A DNA stretch of 64,000 nt from Miltoncostaea sp963770865 (GCA_963770865.1 CAVYRD010000018.1:62001-126000), one strand, 5' to 3'; shown: positions 1 to 8,700, numbered from the stretch's first letter. Program-made: numbers and translations. Notes: a model not told the origin generated them from the letters alone.

Positions 1-26
1 GACTGGTGCTGGAGGCGGTGGCGTGA
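1..26 (+). CDS. C-terminal tail of an upstream gene (partial)
   Basis: The first bases read LVLEAVA followed by a TGA stop at 24-26, and the next gene starts with a GTG at 23 inside this stop (GTGA overlap). This is most simply the end of a preceding gene of the same operon. Nothing can be said about its product. Confidence 0.4.
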
Positions 27-871
27 GCTCCCCCGGGTACCTGGTCCACTGGGGCCTGGCGGAGCCGCCCTTCCAGCTGGAGCCCGACCCCCGCTTCGCG
101 TACGAGCGCTCGGACCATCGCGAGGGCCTCGCCCGGATCCTGTTCGGCATCACGCAGCTCGGCGGCCTGGTGGTCATCACCGGCGAGATCGGCTCGGGCA
201 AGACGCTGCTCGCCCAGACGCTGAAGGGCACCCTCGACGGGGAGGGCTTCCACGTGGCCGAGGTCGCCAACCCGCCGCGCACCGCCGCCGCGCTGCTCGC
301 CGCCACCCTCCCGGCGATGGGCGCGGAGCCGGCCGGCGGGTCGGCCGCCCGCCTCGCCGGCCGCGTGCGCGAGCGCCTTGCCGAGAGCGCGGAGTCCGGC
401 CGGCGCGTGGTGCTCGCCATCGACGAGGCCCAGCGGCTCGACCCGCGCGCCCTCGACGAGATCCGCCTGCTCACCAACCGCGGCCCCCACGGCCCCGGCG
501 CTCCGGTCGTGCTGCTCGGCCAGCCCGAGCTGACCGCGCGCGTGGAGCGCCAGCCCCAGGTGGCCCAGCGCGTCGTGGTGCGGTACCACATGGGCGCGAT
601 GAGCCCCGAAGAGGTGGACGCCTACGCGCTCCACCGCACCCGGGTGGCCGGCGCCGAGCGGCGCATCCTCTCCAAGCGCGCGGCCCGGGCGGTGCACGCC
701 GAGACCGGCGGGGTGCCGCGCCTGGTGAACCTGCTGCTGGCCAACGCCCTCTTCGTCGCCGCCGAGCGCGGCGAGCACCAGATCGGCGAGGACACCATCC
801 GCGACCTGGCCGAGGACCGGCGCATCAGCCTCGAGGCCGGGTCGCCCGACGCGGAGGCGGCCGGGACATGA
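23..871 (+). CDS. ExeA/GspA-like AAA ATPase
   Basis: A 282-residue P-loop ATPase of the ExeA/TniB type. Walker A is GEIGSGKT (residues 54-61) and Walker B is VVLAIDEAQ (about 129-137). The N-terminus has the family's opening pattern (W-G-L-x-E-P-P-F, then a DPRF-Y block). In secretion systems ExeA works with a peptidoglycan-binding partner to assemble the secretin, but this copy has no peptidoglycan-binding domain, so the role is open. It starts at GTG 23 inside the preceding stop and its own stop overlaps the next ATG, so it is translationally coupled to the following small protein and CHAD genes. The family call is solid, the cellular role unknown. Confidence 0.8.
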   Translation: MSSPGYLVHWGLAEPPFQLEPDPRFAYERSDHREGLARILFGITQLGGLVVITGEIGSGKTLLAQTLKGTLDGEGFHVAEVANPPRTAAALLAATLPAMGAEPAGGSAARLAGRVRERLAESAESGRRVVLAIDEAQRLDPRALDEIRLLTNRGPHGPGAPVVLLGQPELTARVERQPQVAQRVVVRYHMGAMSPEEVDAYALHRTRVAGAERRILSKRAARAVHAETGGVPRLVNLLLANALFVAAERGEHQIGEDTIRDLAEDRRISLEAGSPDAEAAGT

Positions 872-1197
872 GGCGTGTGAGCTACCAGTCGGTGCTCGAA
901 GCCCCCACGGGCGAGCTCGCCGCCGTCTATGTGCGGCTCGGCGACGCCGCGATCGGCACCAAGCGCAAGGCCGCAGTCAAGGACGTCACGTTCGCCCTCT
1001 CCAAGGCCCAGTCGCGCTGGTTGAAGGAGGTGATCGCGCTCTCGGGCCCCGACATCGACGAGGGCGCCGTGCTGCGCGCGCTGGTCGACCTCGGCATGGA
1101 GCTCGACATCGACTGGGCCGTTCTGGCCCGTGGCAAGGCCCTGCGGGCGGCCGTGCGCGAGTCGGTGATGGTGCGCCGCCGGGCCGCCGGCGGTTAG
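868..1197 (+). CDS. small conserved-looking protein, function unknown
   Basis: A 109-residue basic protein that I do not recognise. It begins with an ATG overlapping the ExeA-like stop (ATGA) and its TAG overlaps the next GTG, so it is embedded in the operon. The C-terminal half (from about residue 45) is predicted helical, with a compact segment around GAVLRALVDLGMELDIDW that could be a ribbon-helix-helix or dimerisation element; that reading is only a guess. No signal peptide or membrane segment is visible. Tight coupling to the ATPase suggests the two products are needed in similar amounts. Confidence 0.7.
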   Translation: MRRVSYQSVLEAPTGELAAVYVRLGDAAIGTKRKAAVKDVTFALSKAQSRWLKEVIALSGPDIDEGAVLRALVDLGMELDIDWAVLARGKALRAAVRESVMVRRRAAGG

Positions 1198-1712
1198 TGG
1201 CCCGCGCGTGGGATGTCCCCGGGCTGCGGCCCGGGGCCGGCTTCCGCGACGCCGCGGGCCGGGTGATCCTCACCCGCTGGCGGGAGATGATGAGCTACCG
1301 CCAGGGCACGCTCGACGGCGAGGACATCGAAGAGCTGCACGCGATGCGCGTCTCCTCGCGCCGGCTGCGCGCGGCGATGGACGCCTTCGAGGGCGCCTTC
1401 CCCGCGAAGTCCTTCACGCCCTACCTGAAGCAGGTGAAGGAGATCACCGACGTGCTCGGCGACGCGCGCGACCTCGACGTCGCGGTGGAGCGGCTCACCG
1501 GCACCCTCGCGACGATGGGCGAGGACGAGCGGCCGGGCATCGAGGGGCTGATCGCCCGCTACCGGCACGACCGCGCGGCTGAGGACCCGGTCATCGCCGC
1601 GCTCTTCGCCCGGCTCGACGAGGAGAAGTTCGAGAAGCGCCTGGTCGCCTACGTCGCCAAGCACACCGGCGTGCGCATGTCCCGCCTCGACCCGAAGCCC
1701 CCGAAGGGCTGA
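1197..1712 (+). CDS. half-CHAD domain protein (first of a pair)
   Basis: A 171-residue alpha-helical protein with the CHAD signature ELHAMRVSSRRLRAAMDAF (about residues 43-61) and a following KQVKEITDVLGDARDLDV segment. CHAD domains bind polyphosphate through conserved His, Arg and Lys residues and usually contain two such four-helix bundles in one chain of 250-300 residues. This protein has only one signature copy and is about half the usual size. The next gene carries a second one. It starts at GTG 1197, overlapping the previous stop by one base, so coupled translation is likely. Polyphosphate binding is inferred from the family. Confidence 0.8.
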   Translation: MARAWDVPGLRPGAGFRDAAGRVILTRWREMMSYRQGTLDGEDIEELHAMRVSSRRLRAAMDAFEGAFPAKSFTPYLKQVKEITDVLGDARDLDVAVERLTGTLATMGEDERPGIEGLIARYRHDRAAEDPVIAALFARLDEEKFEKRLVAYVAKHTGVRMSRLDPKPPKG

Positions 1713-1715
1713 GCC

Positions 1716-2318
1716 GTGGCCAAGCCCCGTCCCGTCCGCGGCCTGGACCCGTCCAAGAAGCTGCGGCCCAACGCCCGGCGGATCCTCGCGGTGCGCATCG
1801 ACGAGGTCTACTCCTACGACGGCCTGGTGGCCGACCCGGCCAACGTCACCGAGCTGCACGACATGCGCATCGCGTGCAAGCGGCTGCGCTACCTGCTCGA
1901 GATCTTCGGCGTGGCCTTCGGCGACGACCTGCGCCCCTTCGTGGAGGAGGTCGCCGGCCTGCAGGACATCCTCGGCGACATCCACGACTGCGACGTGCAG
2001 GTCCCGATGCTCGAGGAGCACCTCGCCTGGCTCACCGCCCGCGAGGCCGGCGCCGCCCAGCGCCTGGTGTCCGAGGCCGCCGCCCGGCGCCGCCGCAGCG
2101 CCGGCCCGCCGTCTGAGACGGCGTTCCGCGCCTTCCGCAGGCAGCTCGAGGTCGGGCGCCGCGCCGACGAGCGCATCGGCGTCCACGCCCTCATCGGCCG
2201 CCGGCGCCGCGAGCGCGACGAGCTCTACGCCCGCTTCCTCGACCGCTGGCGCGTGCTGAAGGCCGAGCGCTTCCGCCCGCGTCTGGAGGCCGCGCTCGGG
2301 ATCGGCGGCGGTGGCTGA
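1716..2318 (+). CDS. half-CHAD domain protein (second of a pair)
   Basis: A 200-residue protein with one CHAD signature, ELHDMRIACKRLRYLLEIF, near residues 47-65, followed by a LQDILGDIHDCDV segment. It begins at GTG 1716, three bases after the stop of the preceding half-CHAD gene. The two products look like the two symmetric halves of a normal CHAD domain encoded separately, which may form a heterodimer. The alternative is two independent short CHAD proteins. The C-terminal third is Arg-rich. Its end overlaps the start of the metallophosphoesterase gene, placing a phosphoesterase directly next to the presumed polyphosphate binders. Confidence 0.8.
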   Translation: MAKPRPVRGLDPSKKLRPNARRILAVRIDEVYSYDGLVADPANVTELHDMRIACKRLRYLLEIFGVAFGDDLRPFVEEVAGLQDILGDIHDCDVQVPMLEEHLAWLTAREAGAAQRLVSEAAARRRRSAGPPSETAFRAFRRQLEVGRRADERIGVHALIGRRRRERDELYARFLDRWRVLKAERFRPRLEAALGIGGGG

Positions 2319-2967
2319 GCGGCTCGCCCTGCTGGGCGACATCCACGCCAACTCCGCCGCCCTCGGCGCCGTGCTCGCCGCCATCCGCGAGGCGGGCCTG
2401 GACGACGGCGCCTGCACCGGCGACCTCGTGATGCGCGGCGCAGACCCGGACCCCTGCGTCACCGCCATCCGCACCACAGGCTGGCCGTGCGTGCGGGGCA
2501 ACACCGACCGCAAGGTCGCCGTCCGCGCCCGCCGCGCCCCCGACCACCCCAAGGCCCAGCGCGTCGGCTCGCGCGCCTGGACCACCAACCAGCTCGGCGA
2601 GGAGAACCTCGCCTACCTCGAGGCCCTCCCCCTCGTGGCCACGGTAAGCCTGCGCACGCTGAGCATCGTGCTGATGCACGGCAGCCCGGACGACCCCCGA
2701 GACGCGATCGACGCCGAGAGCCCCGAAAAGCACCTCGCGCGCCTCGTCGAGGATCTCGGCAACCCGGACTGCATCGTCAGCGGCCACACCCACCGCGCCC
2801 TGGTGCGCAGCGCGGCCGGGTGCCTGTTCGTGAACCCGGGCAGCGTGGGCGAGGCCGTCGAGGGCGACCTGCGCCCGCGCTGGGCGTGGCTCGAGGCCCG
2901 GTCCTCGGGGCTCACCGTGCACCTCGAGGTCGTGGACTCCGAGCTGCGGACGGTCCGCCGCCCCTAG
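2311..2967 (+). CDS. calcineurin-like metallophosphoesterase (YfcE type)
   Basis: A 218-residue phosphoesterase. All metal-binding blocks are present: LLGDIHAN (about residues 7-14), CTGDLVMRG (about 37-45), RGNTD (about 62-66), a lone His in VLMHGSP and SGHTH near residue 158. No signal peptide is seen, so the enzyme is cytoplasmic. Substrates of this family vary (phosphodiesters, nucleotides), and none is indicated here beyond adjacency to the CHAD genes. It starts with GTG 2311 and overlaps the CHAD gene by eight bases. It is the last gene of the plus-strand operon; the next gene is convergent with only seven bases between. Confidence 0.85.
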   Translation: MAERLALLGDIHANSAALGAVLAAIREAGLDDGACTGDLVMRGADPDPCVTAIRTTGWPCVRGNTDRKVAVRARRAPDHPKAQRVGSRAWTTNQLGEENLAYLEALPLVATVSLRTLSIVLMHGSPDDPRDAIDAESPEKHLARLVEDLGNPDCIVSGHTHRALVRSAAGCLFVNPGSVGEAVEGDLRPRWAWLEARSSGLTVHLEVVDSELRTVRRP

Positions 2968-2974
2968 CCGGTCC

Positions 2975-4153
2975 TCAGGCCGAGCCCATCAGGCGCCGGT
3001 CGGCCCGCCCGCGCAGCCGCGACACGCCCCAGAGCGCTGCGCCGCCCACGACGAGGAACGGCCCCACCAGCACGAGCGCCCCGAGCAGCCAGGCCGCCGC
3101 GTCGGCCAGCCGCCCGCCGGCCCGCGACAACGGCCCGCCGAAGCGCCCGGCGCTCGTCGCCGGGGGCGGCGGGCGCTCGGTGGTCAGCGTGAGGCGCAGC
3201 GTCGCCCGATCGACCCGCTCGAGCGTCGCGGCCCGCGCGGCCCGCGCCCGCCCCAGCACCGCCTCGGCGCGGGCGAGGTCGGCCGCGATCGCCGCATCCC
3301 CCGGCTGGGCCGCCGCCTTGGCCCGCAGGTCGGCCACCTCGGCCTCGAGGCGCGTCACCGCGTCCGACTGCCTGTCGAGCCGCTCCGTCAGGTCGACGAT
3401 GTCCGCGCTCTGGCCGGTCACCGTCCCCAGCCGGCCGAACGCGGCCAGCGCGTCCTGCGCCCGGTCGACCGGCACCCGGAAGACCAGCCGGTTCGTCCCC
3501 TCGGCGCCGTTCGGGACCGAGTAGTCGGAGCTCGCCGTGAAGCCGCCCAGCGCCCGCACGGTCCGCATCGCGCTCGTGCTCGCCCGCGAGAGCGCCTCGA
3601 CGTCCTTCACCTGGACCCGCGTCGTCGCCGTGACCTGCTGGGCGCGGCGCGCGTCCGGGCCGGTCGGCGCCGGCGTCGCGAGCCCGGCTGCCCCCGCGGC
3701 CGCCGGCGCGACCGGAGCAGCGGCCTTCGCCGAGTCGGACGCCGGCGCCGCCTCGGGCGCCGCCGCGGCGCGCGCCGATCCCCGCGCCGGGGTCGTGGTC
3801 GTGCTCGTCGCCTCGGCCGCGTCCCCCGGCGCCGGTGAGGGGTGCCCTCCCCCGTCCAGCGCCGGGATGGCGACGGCCAGCGCGATGATCCCGGCGACCA
3901 CCGGCGCGCCGACCAGCAGCCCGCGCCGGCCGGAGGCCGACCCGAGCCACGCGCGCGCGGACTCCCACCGCGTCGCACGACGAGGCGGCGGGCCGTCCAG
4001 CACCCGTCGCCGCAGCTCCTCCGAGGCGCCGGGCTGGAGGGCCCGCGTCTCCTCCATCAGGACGAGCAGCGCCCGCTCCTCCTCGTCGCGCGGGGCCGCC
4101 CCGTTGACGATGTCGCCGAGCCGCTCGGGCCCGATGCCGCCGGGCGTGGTCAC
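2975..4153 (-). CDS. DUF4349 membrane protein, probable anti-sigma partner
   Basis: A 392-residue protein with three parts. A cytoplasmic N-terminus of about 80 residues is followed by a membrane segment (about 81-100). An Ala/Pro/Thr-rich linker and a DUF4349 domain follow (from about residue 165, including SSDYSVPNGAEG and a Leu/Glu heptad coiled coil). A C-terminal membrane helix lies near residues 345-370. Its ATG overlaps the stop of the upstream ECF sigma gene (ATGA). An anti-sigma function for the N-terminal tail is inferred from this coupling. No HxxxCxxC zinc motif is present, so it would not be a classical ZAS anti-sigma factor. Confidence 0.75.
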   Translation of the reverse strand: MTTPGGIGPERLGDIVNGAAPRDEEERALLVLMEETRALQPGASEELRRRVLDGPPPRRATRWESARAWLGSASGRRGLLVGAPVVAGIIALAVAIPALDGGGHPSPAPGDAAEATSTTTTPARGSARAAAAPEAAPASDSAKAAAPVAPAAAGAAGLATPAPTGPDARRAQQVTATTRVQVKDVEALSRASTSAMRTVRALGGFTASSDYSVPNGAEGTNRLVFRVPVDRAQDALAAFGRLGTVTGQSADIVDLTERLDRQSDAVTRLEAEVADLRAKAAAQPGDAAIAADLARAEAVLGRARAARAATLERVDRATLRLTLTTERPPPPATSAGRFGGPLSRAGGRLADAAAWLLGALVLVGPFLVVGGAALWGVSRLRGRADRRLMGSA

Positions 4154-4683
4154 GGTCGCGCCACCTCCTGTCGCAGCTTCGTGAGGGCCCGGTGCAGGCC
4201 CGTGCCGACGGCCGAGGGCGACATCCCCGCCACGCGCCCCGCCTCGGCGGCGTCCATGCCGAGCACCACCCGCAGCGCGATCAGCTCGCGCTCGGCCCGC
4301 GAGAGGCGCCCGAGCGCCGCCCGCAGGTCGCCCGAGAAGCCGCCCGGCTCCTGCGGGCCCGGCATTGCCTCGGGCACCCCCGCGGCGTAGCGCTCCTCAC
4401 GCGCCCGCCGCCGCCCGTCCTTGCGGAAGTGATCGAGCGCCACCCGCCGCGCCACCTCGATCAGCCAGACTGACGCCCGTCCCCGCTCCGGGTCGAACCG
4501 CTTCCAGTCGCGCAGCGCCCGCTCGAAGGTGGCCGAGGTCAGGTCGTCGGCGAGGTGCCGGTCGCCGACCAGGTGGCATAGGTACCGGTGGACGCCGTCG
4601 AGGTTCTGCTCGGCGACGTCCGCGAACCGCGGCCGGGCGACGGGCGTCGTCATCTCGTGTCGGAGGGCCGAGGTCGCACTCAC
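4150..4683 (-). CDS. ECF-family RNA polymerase sigma factor
   Basis: A 177-residue sigma-70 family protein. Region 2 runs from about residue 25 to 95 and includes DDLTSATFERALRDW and a promoter-melting WLIEVARRVALDHFRK segment. A linker leads to region 4 (about 120-170), with AELIALRVVLGMDAAEAGR-like spacing and an HTH ending in MSPSAVGTGLHRALTKLRQ. It starts with GTG 4683; an internal ATG 30 bases downstream is a possible alternative. It is co-transcribed and overlapped with the DUF4349 membrane protein, the arrangement of a sigma factor with a membrane regulator. The target promoters are unknown. Confidence 0.88.
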   Translation of the reverse strand: MSATSALRHEMTTPVARPRFADVAEQNLDGVHRYLCHLVGDRHLADDLTSATFERALRDWKRFDPERGRASVWLIEVARRVALDHFRKDGRRRAREERYAAGVPEAMPGPQEPGGFSGDLRAALGRLSRAERELIALRVVLGMDAAEAGRVAGMSPSAVGTGLHRALTKLRQEVARP

Positions 4684-4744
4684 GTGGAGTATCCGCCGCC
4701 GGGGGCCGTTCCATCACATCGACCGCGCCCGCGCCCCGCCGGCC

Positions 4745-5026
4745 TCACCAGCCGATCGCCCAGACCGGCGCCAGCACGGCGGGGCGCGGCCGCGGCGGAC
4801 GGCGCGGTCGCCGCGAGGGCCTCCGGGGCGCCGCCCGGGAGGCGGAGCGCGCGACCGGCGGGCGCGGCGGGCGAAGCACGGCGGCGACATGCCCGACCGG
4901 ATCCACCGGGGGGCGCCGGTGTGGACGGTGCTCTCGCACGGCGACCAGGGCCAGCATCAGGAGGCCGACGGCCGCGATCGCGCCGACGTAGTCCACGACC
5001 GCCGAGCCCGATCGCGGCCTCGTCAT
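4745..5026 (-). CDS. Flp/TadE-like small pilin-type protein
   Basis: A 93-residue protein whose N-terminus looks like a type IVb prepilin: a short basic leader MTRPRSG, then SAVVDYVGAIAAVGLLMLAL, with an acidic residue at +5 after the Gly and a hydrophobic helix. The remaining 60 residues are very Arg/Pro-rich, which is unusual for a pilin. Its ATG overlaps the tadC stop (ATGA). It is the last gene of the tad operon, where pilin or TadE-like genes commonly sit. The cleavage site is inferred from pattern only. Confidence 0.6.
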   Translation of the reverse strand: MTRPRSGSAVVDYVGAIAAVGLLMLALVAVREHRPHRRPPVDPVGHVAAVLRPPRPPVARSASRAAPRRPSRRPRRPPRPRPAVLAPVWAIGW

Positions 5027-5886
5027 CCGATCACCGCGCCCACCTGGCGCGACAACTCGATCACGAGCACCCCGAGCACGAGCAGGAGCACAGCGGGGAC
5101 CATCACCATCGCCACCACCAGCTGGATCTTCGGTGCGGCCCGCGCCGCCGTCTCGCGCGCGTCCTGCCGGCGCGCCGCCCGCAGCGCCTCGGCCTGCCCC
5201 TGCAGGGCCCGCGACAGCGGCGCGCCCAGCTCCTCGGCCTGCAGAAGCGCGCCCACGGTCCGCGTCACCTCGGGGCTGCCGGTCCGCGCGACGAGCGACC
5301 GGTAGGCGTCGCGCCGCGGGGCGCCGAGTGACAGGTCGCGAAGCACCGTGGCGACCTCGCCGCCGAGGACGCCCCCGAGCCGCTCCCCCGCCAGCGCCAG
5401 GGCGGGGTCGAGCGCCATCCCGGCCTCGACGCAGATGCCCAGCAGGTCCAGCAGGTCGGGCAGCTCACGCATCAGCGCCACCCGGCGCGCCCGGCGGCGC
5501 CGGGCGATCCAGCGCCCCGGAGCCATCGCGCCCACGCCGCCGAGCGCCGGTGCCAACAGCGACGCCGCCGGGCTGAGGACGGCGAGCAGGGCCGCCAGCG
5601 CGACCCCGGCGAGGGCGCCGCCGGCCCGCATCCGCGCGAGGCCGTCTGCGTCGAGCCGGCCGGCGAGCCCGGCCCGGACGATCTCTGCGCCGTCGCCCTC
5701 GCGCGCCAGGACGCGGGCCAGCGCCCGCGGGCACGGCAGCCGCATCGCCAGCAGGGCCGGCCCGGGCAGTGCCTGGCGCGCCCGCTCGCCCGCGCCACGC
5801 GCAGCCGCCCGGCGGCCCCGCAGGCCCATCGCGGCGCAGACCAGCCCCGCCGCCCAGAGCGCGAGGGGTCCGCCGAGCGCGCTCAC
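5023..5886 (-). CDS. tadC: TadC, type II/IV secretion F-family inner membrane protein
   Basis: A 287-residue GspF/TadC family platform protein. It has N-terminal membrane helices, a conserved cytoplasmic T2SSF domain with the pattern ELPDLLDLLGICVEAGM (about residue 135), and two C-terminal hydrophobic helices ending in LLLVLGVLVIEL. In Tad systems TadB and TadC form the inner-membrane platform driven by the TadA ATPase. It starts at GTG 5886, overlapping the tadB stop (GTGA), a start rule repeated through this operon. No frameshifts are seen. Confidence 0.85.
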   Translation of the reverse strand: MSALGGPLALWAAGLVCAAMGLRGRRAAARGAGERARQALPGPALLAMRLPCPRALARVLAREGDGAEIVRAGLAGRLDADGLARMRAGGALAGVALAALLAVLSPAASLLAPALGGVGAMAPGRWIARRRRARRVALMRELPDLLDLLGICVEAGMALDPALALAGERLGGVLGGEVATVLRDLSLGAPRRDAYRSLVARTGSPEVTRTVGALLQAEELGAPLSRALQGQAEALRAARRQDARETAARAAPKIQLVVAMVMVPAVLLLVLGVLVIELSRQVGAVIG

Positions 5887-6767
5887 GCCTCGACCCGGCC
5901 GATGCGCCGGATCGCGACGACTCCCGCGCCGTAGAGCGCGGTGGCGACGACGAGGAGCAACGGGCCCGGCCCGGCCCCGAGCGCGCCGGCGAGGGTGCCG
6001 GGTGCGGCGATCTCGGTCATGACGCCGCCACCCAGGGGGAGCGCCGCAACCATCCACGCGGTCATCCGCGCCTGGGCGGTCGCGCCGCGCAGCTCCCGCG
6101 CGAGCTGCGCGCGCTCCTCGAGTCGCCCGGACAACGCCGCGAGCGCCCGCGCGAGGTTCCCGCCCGTGCGGCGCTGGACCAGGATCGCGGTCACCATGAT
6201 CCGCAGGTCGTGGGCGGGCACGCGGGCCACGAGCGCCTCGAGGGCGGCCTCGAGCCGGGACCCCATCTCGAGCTCCGCCACCGCCCGAGCCAGCTCCTCG
6301 CGCGTCGGCTCCGGCGCGTCGCGGGCGGCCCGCGTCAGCGCCTGGCGCAACGACAGGCCGGCCGACAGTGCCGCGGCCAGCTGCTGGGCGACCCCCGGCA
6401 GCTGAGCCTCCACGCGCGCCAGGTGCCGGCGGTCGGCCGAGCGCACCAGGGCGGTCGCGGCGCCGGCGACCGCGGCGGCGGCGATCGGCGGCGCCACGGG
6501 CGTCCTCAGGACGACGAGGGCGAGCGCCCCCGCGGCGAGCGCCCCCGCCAGCAACGCCGCGAGGAAGGCGTCCGGGCCCAGCGGGACGCCGGCGCGCCGC
6601 AGGCGGGCGGCCAGCCGCCGCCCCGCAGGACGGCGCGCCAGGGGCCCCTCCCGCCGCGGGCCCGTCCGGCCCGGGGCGCGGCGACGCCCCTCGGCCATGC
6701 GGCCCACGCCGACGACCGCGAGGGCCGCCGAGCAGCCCGCCGCCACGGCGGCCGCCCCCGCGCTCAC
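5883..6767 (-). CDS. tadB: TadB, type II/IV secretion F-family inner membrane protein
   Basis: A 294-residue GspF-like protein. Two N-terminal membrane helices (about 65-105) precede a T2SSF domain with the typical QLPGVAQQLAAALSAGLSL (about 120-140) and the acidic-basic segment AVAELEMGSRLEAALEAL. Two C-terminal helices finish the protein. It pairs with TadC to form the inner membrane platform of the Tad secretion or pilus apparatus. It starts at GTG 6767, overlapping the stop of tadA. The longer open frame upstream is only the antisense-free extension within tadA and is not used. Confidence 0.85.
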   Translation of the reverse strand: MSAGAAAVAAGCSAALAVVGVGRMAEGRRRAPGRTGPRREGPLARRPAGRRLAARLRRAGVPLGPDAFLAALLAGALAAGALALVVLRTPVAPPIAAAAVAGAATALVRSADRRHLARVEAQLPGVAQQLAAALSAGLSLRQALTRAARDAPEPTREELARAVAELEMGSRLEAALEALVARVPAHDLRIMVTAILVQRRTGGNLARALAALSGRLEERAQLARELRGATAQARMTAWMVAALPLGGGVMTEIAAPGTLAGALGAGPGPLLLVVATALYGAGVVAIRRIGRVEA

Positions 6768-7981
6768 GCGGCGCCCGCCCGCGCGGCGTCGGCCTCCGCC
6801 GCCGCGTGCCAGCCGTCGGCTGCGCCGGTCCACGTGAAGCCGTCGCCGCCGGGGCCGGCGCCCCACCGGACCAGGGTCGCAAGGCGCGGTCCGTCGGGCG
6901 ACCACTCGACGGCGGCGATCTCCACCACGCGGCGGTTGCCGTCGGCGAGCCGCGCCTGGTGGACGATGACGTCGAGGGCGCTGCCGACCTGGTCGGCGAC
7001 CGCCCGGTACGGGAGATCGAGGTCGCCCATCAGGGCGAGCGTCTGGACGCGGCGCACGGCGTCGGCCGGCGAGGAGGCGTGAAGGGTCGAGAGCGAGCCC
7101 TCGTGGCCCGTCGTCATGGCGGTGAGCATGTCGAGAGCCTCGCCCCCGCGGACCTCCCCGACGACGATCCGGTCGGGGCGCATGCGCAGGGCGTTGCGCA
7201 CCAGCGCGCGGATCGGGACCGCGCCCGCGCCCTCGAGCGACGGCGGCCGGCTCTCCAGCCGCACCACATGGGGGAGCGGGATGCGCAGCTCGGCCGCGTC
7301 CTCGATCGTCACGATGCGCTCCCGCGGCGGGACGAAGGCGGCGAGCGCGGCGAGCGTCGTGGTCTTGCCGCTGCCGGTGCCGCCGCTGACGAGGAGGTTT
7401 CTCCGGGCGCGCACCGCCGCTCGCAGGAGGCCGAGGATGGCGGCGTCGACGGTCCCGAGGGCGACGAGGTCCTCCCCCGTGAGCGGCTCGCCGGCGAAGC
7501 GGCGGATGGTGAGCGCGGGCCCGTCGAGGGCGAGCGGCGGGATGACCGCGTTGACCCGTGACCCGTCGGGCAGGCGCGCATCGACCATGGGGCTCGCCTC
7601 GTTGACCCGTCGCCCCAGCGGGGCGAGGATGCGGTCGATCACGTGCAGGAGGTGCGCGTCGTCGGTGAAGCGGACCTCGGCCGGCGCGATGCGCCCCGCG
7701 CGCTCCACAAACACCCGGTCCGGACCGCACACCATCACCTCGGTGATCCGCGGGTCGCGGAGCAGCACCTCGAGGGGCCCGAGCCCGAGCGCCTCGTCGA
7801 CGACGGCCTCGACGAGCGCCGTCCGGTCGGCGTCGGTCAGGATGCGGCGCTCCTCGTCGAGCAGATCCTCGACGATCTCCGCGAGGTCGCGGCGCTCCAT
7901 GTCCCGCCGGGCGCGAGCGTCGCGCGCCGCGCGGGCGCGCAGGTGCTCGACGAGGGCCGGGTCGGGGGCCGCCGTGGTCAT
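6764..7981 (-). CDS. tadA: TadA/CpaF secretion ATPase
   Basis: A 405-residue CpaF-type type II/IV secretion ATPase that powers Tad pilus or secretion assembly. Walker A GGTGSGKTTT lies near residues 197-206, an Asp box follows at TIEDAAEL, Walker B is RIVVGEVRGGEAL (about 265-277), and a His box is at MTTGHEGSLSTLHA. The helical N-terminal domain carries LGLGPLEVLLRDPRITEVMV. Length and motif order are typical. The ATG at 7981 overlaps the upstream stop (ATGA), which fixes the start. Confidence 0.93.
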   Translation of the reverse strand: MTTAAPDPALVEHLRARAARDARARRDMERRDLAEIVEDLLDEERRILTDADRTALVEAVVDEALGLGPLEVLLRDPRITEVMVCGPDRVFVERAGRIAPAEVRFTDDAHLLHVIDRILAPLGRRVNEASPMVDARLPDGSRVNAVIPPLALDGPALTIRRFAGEPLTGEDLVALGTVDAAILGLLRAAVRARRNLLVSGGTGSGKTTTLAALAAFVPPRERIVTIEDAAELRIPLPHVVRLESRPPSLEGAGAVPIRALVRNALRMRPDRIVVGEVRGGEALDMLTAMTTGHEGSLSTLHASSPADAVRRVQTLALMGDLDLPYRAVADQVGSALDVIVHQARLADGNRRVVEIAAVEWSPDGPRLATLVRWGAGPGGDGFTWTGAADGWHAAAEADAARAGAA

Positions 7982-8700
7982 GCCGCGGCCTCCGCGAGCG
8001 CCGCGACGGCCGCCGCCAGTCGGGCCCGGCGCCCGGAGGGCCAGCGGCCCGCCACGAGCCGCGCGGCTTCGCGCGGCTCCCAGGGCAGCTCGCCGAGCAC
8101 CGGCACCCCGGCCACACGGGCGAGGGCCCGTGCGCCGAGCTCGGCGGCCCCCGGTCCGGCGACCGCGAGGGCGCAGCGGCCGGGGGCGAGAGCCTCGCCG
8201 ATGCGCCGGGCCCGGCGGGCGCCCGCCAGCATCGGCGGACAGACGACCACCGTGAGGTCGGCGGCGCCCGCGGCGGCGGACGCGCGCGTACCGAGGCCGG
8301 CGCCGGCGTCGATCACGGCGCGGCCGCCCGGTCCCGCGGCGGCGCGGGCGGCCGCCACGAGGCGCGCCGTCGCTCCGGGACCCCACTCCCCCGCCGCACC
8401 CGGCGCGGCCGGCGCGAGCAGGAGGCGCACGCCGCTGTCGTGATCGTGCGCCGCGCGGGCAAGGTGGCCGGGGTCGAGCTCCTCCGCGACGGCGGCGAGG
8501 TCGGCCAGGGTGCGGTCCGGCGCGAGGTCCCAGGCGTCGGCGCGGTCTCCGCGGTCGAGGTCGAGCTCCACGAGCCAGGACGGAGCGCCCGCGCGCGCGT
8601 CGTGCAGGGCGAGGGCGCCGGCGACGAGGCTGGCGCCGCAGCCACCCGCGGCGCCGAGGACGACGAGGGCCCGCCCGTCGGCGTCCGGCGACCCGCTCAC
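7978..8700 (-). CDS. CpaE-like MinD-superfamily protein
   Basis: A 240-residue P-loop protein of the ParA/MinD superfamily in the position of CpaE/TadZ, which localises the Tad machine. It has a deviant Walker A, GAAGGCGAS, lacking the usual GKT lysine, a feature common in CpaE-like proteins that may bind nucleotide poorly. A hydrophobic strand ending in VIDAGAG (about residue 122) corresponds to Walker B. No receiver domain is present. It starts at GTG 8700 in a GTGA overlap with cpaB. Localising function is inferred from the position. Confidence 0.75.
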   Translation of the reverse strand: MSGSPDADGRALVVLGAAGGCGASLVAGALALHDARAGAPSWLVELDLDRGDRADAWDLAPDRTLADLAAVAEELDPGHLARAAHDHDSGVRLLLAPAAPGAAGEWGPGATARLVAAARAAAGPGGRAVIDAGAGLGTRASAAAGAADLTVVVCPPMLAGARRARRIGEALAPGRCALAVAGPGAAELGARALARVAGVPVLGELPWEPREAARLVAGRWPSGRRARLAAAVAALAEAAA

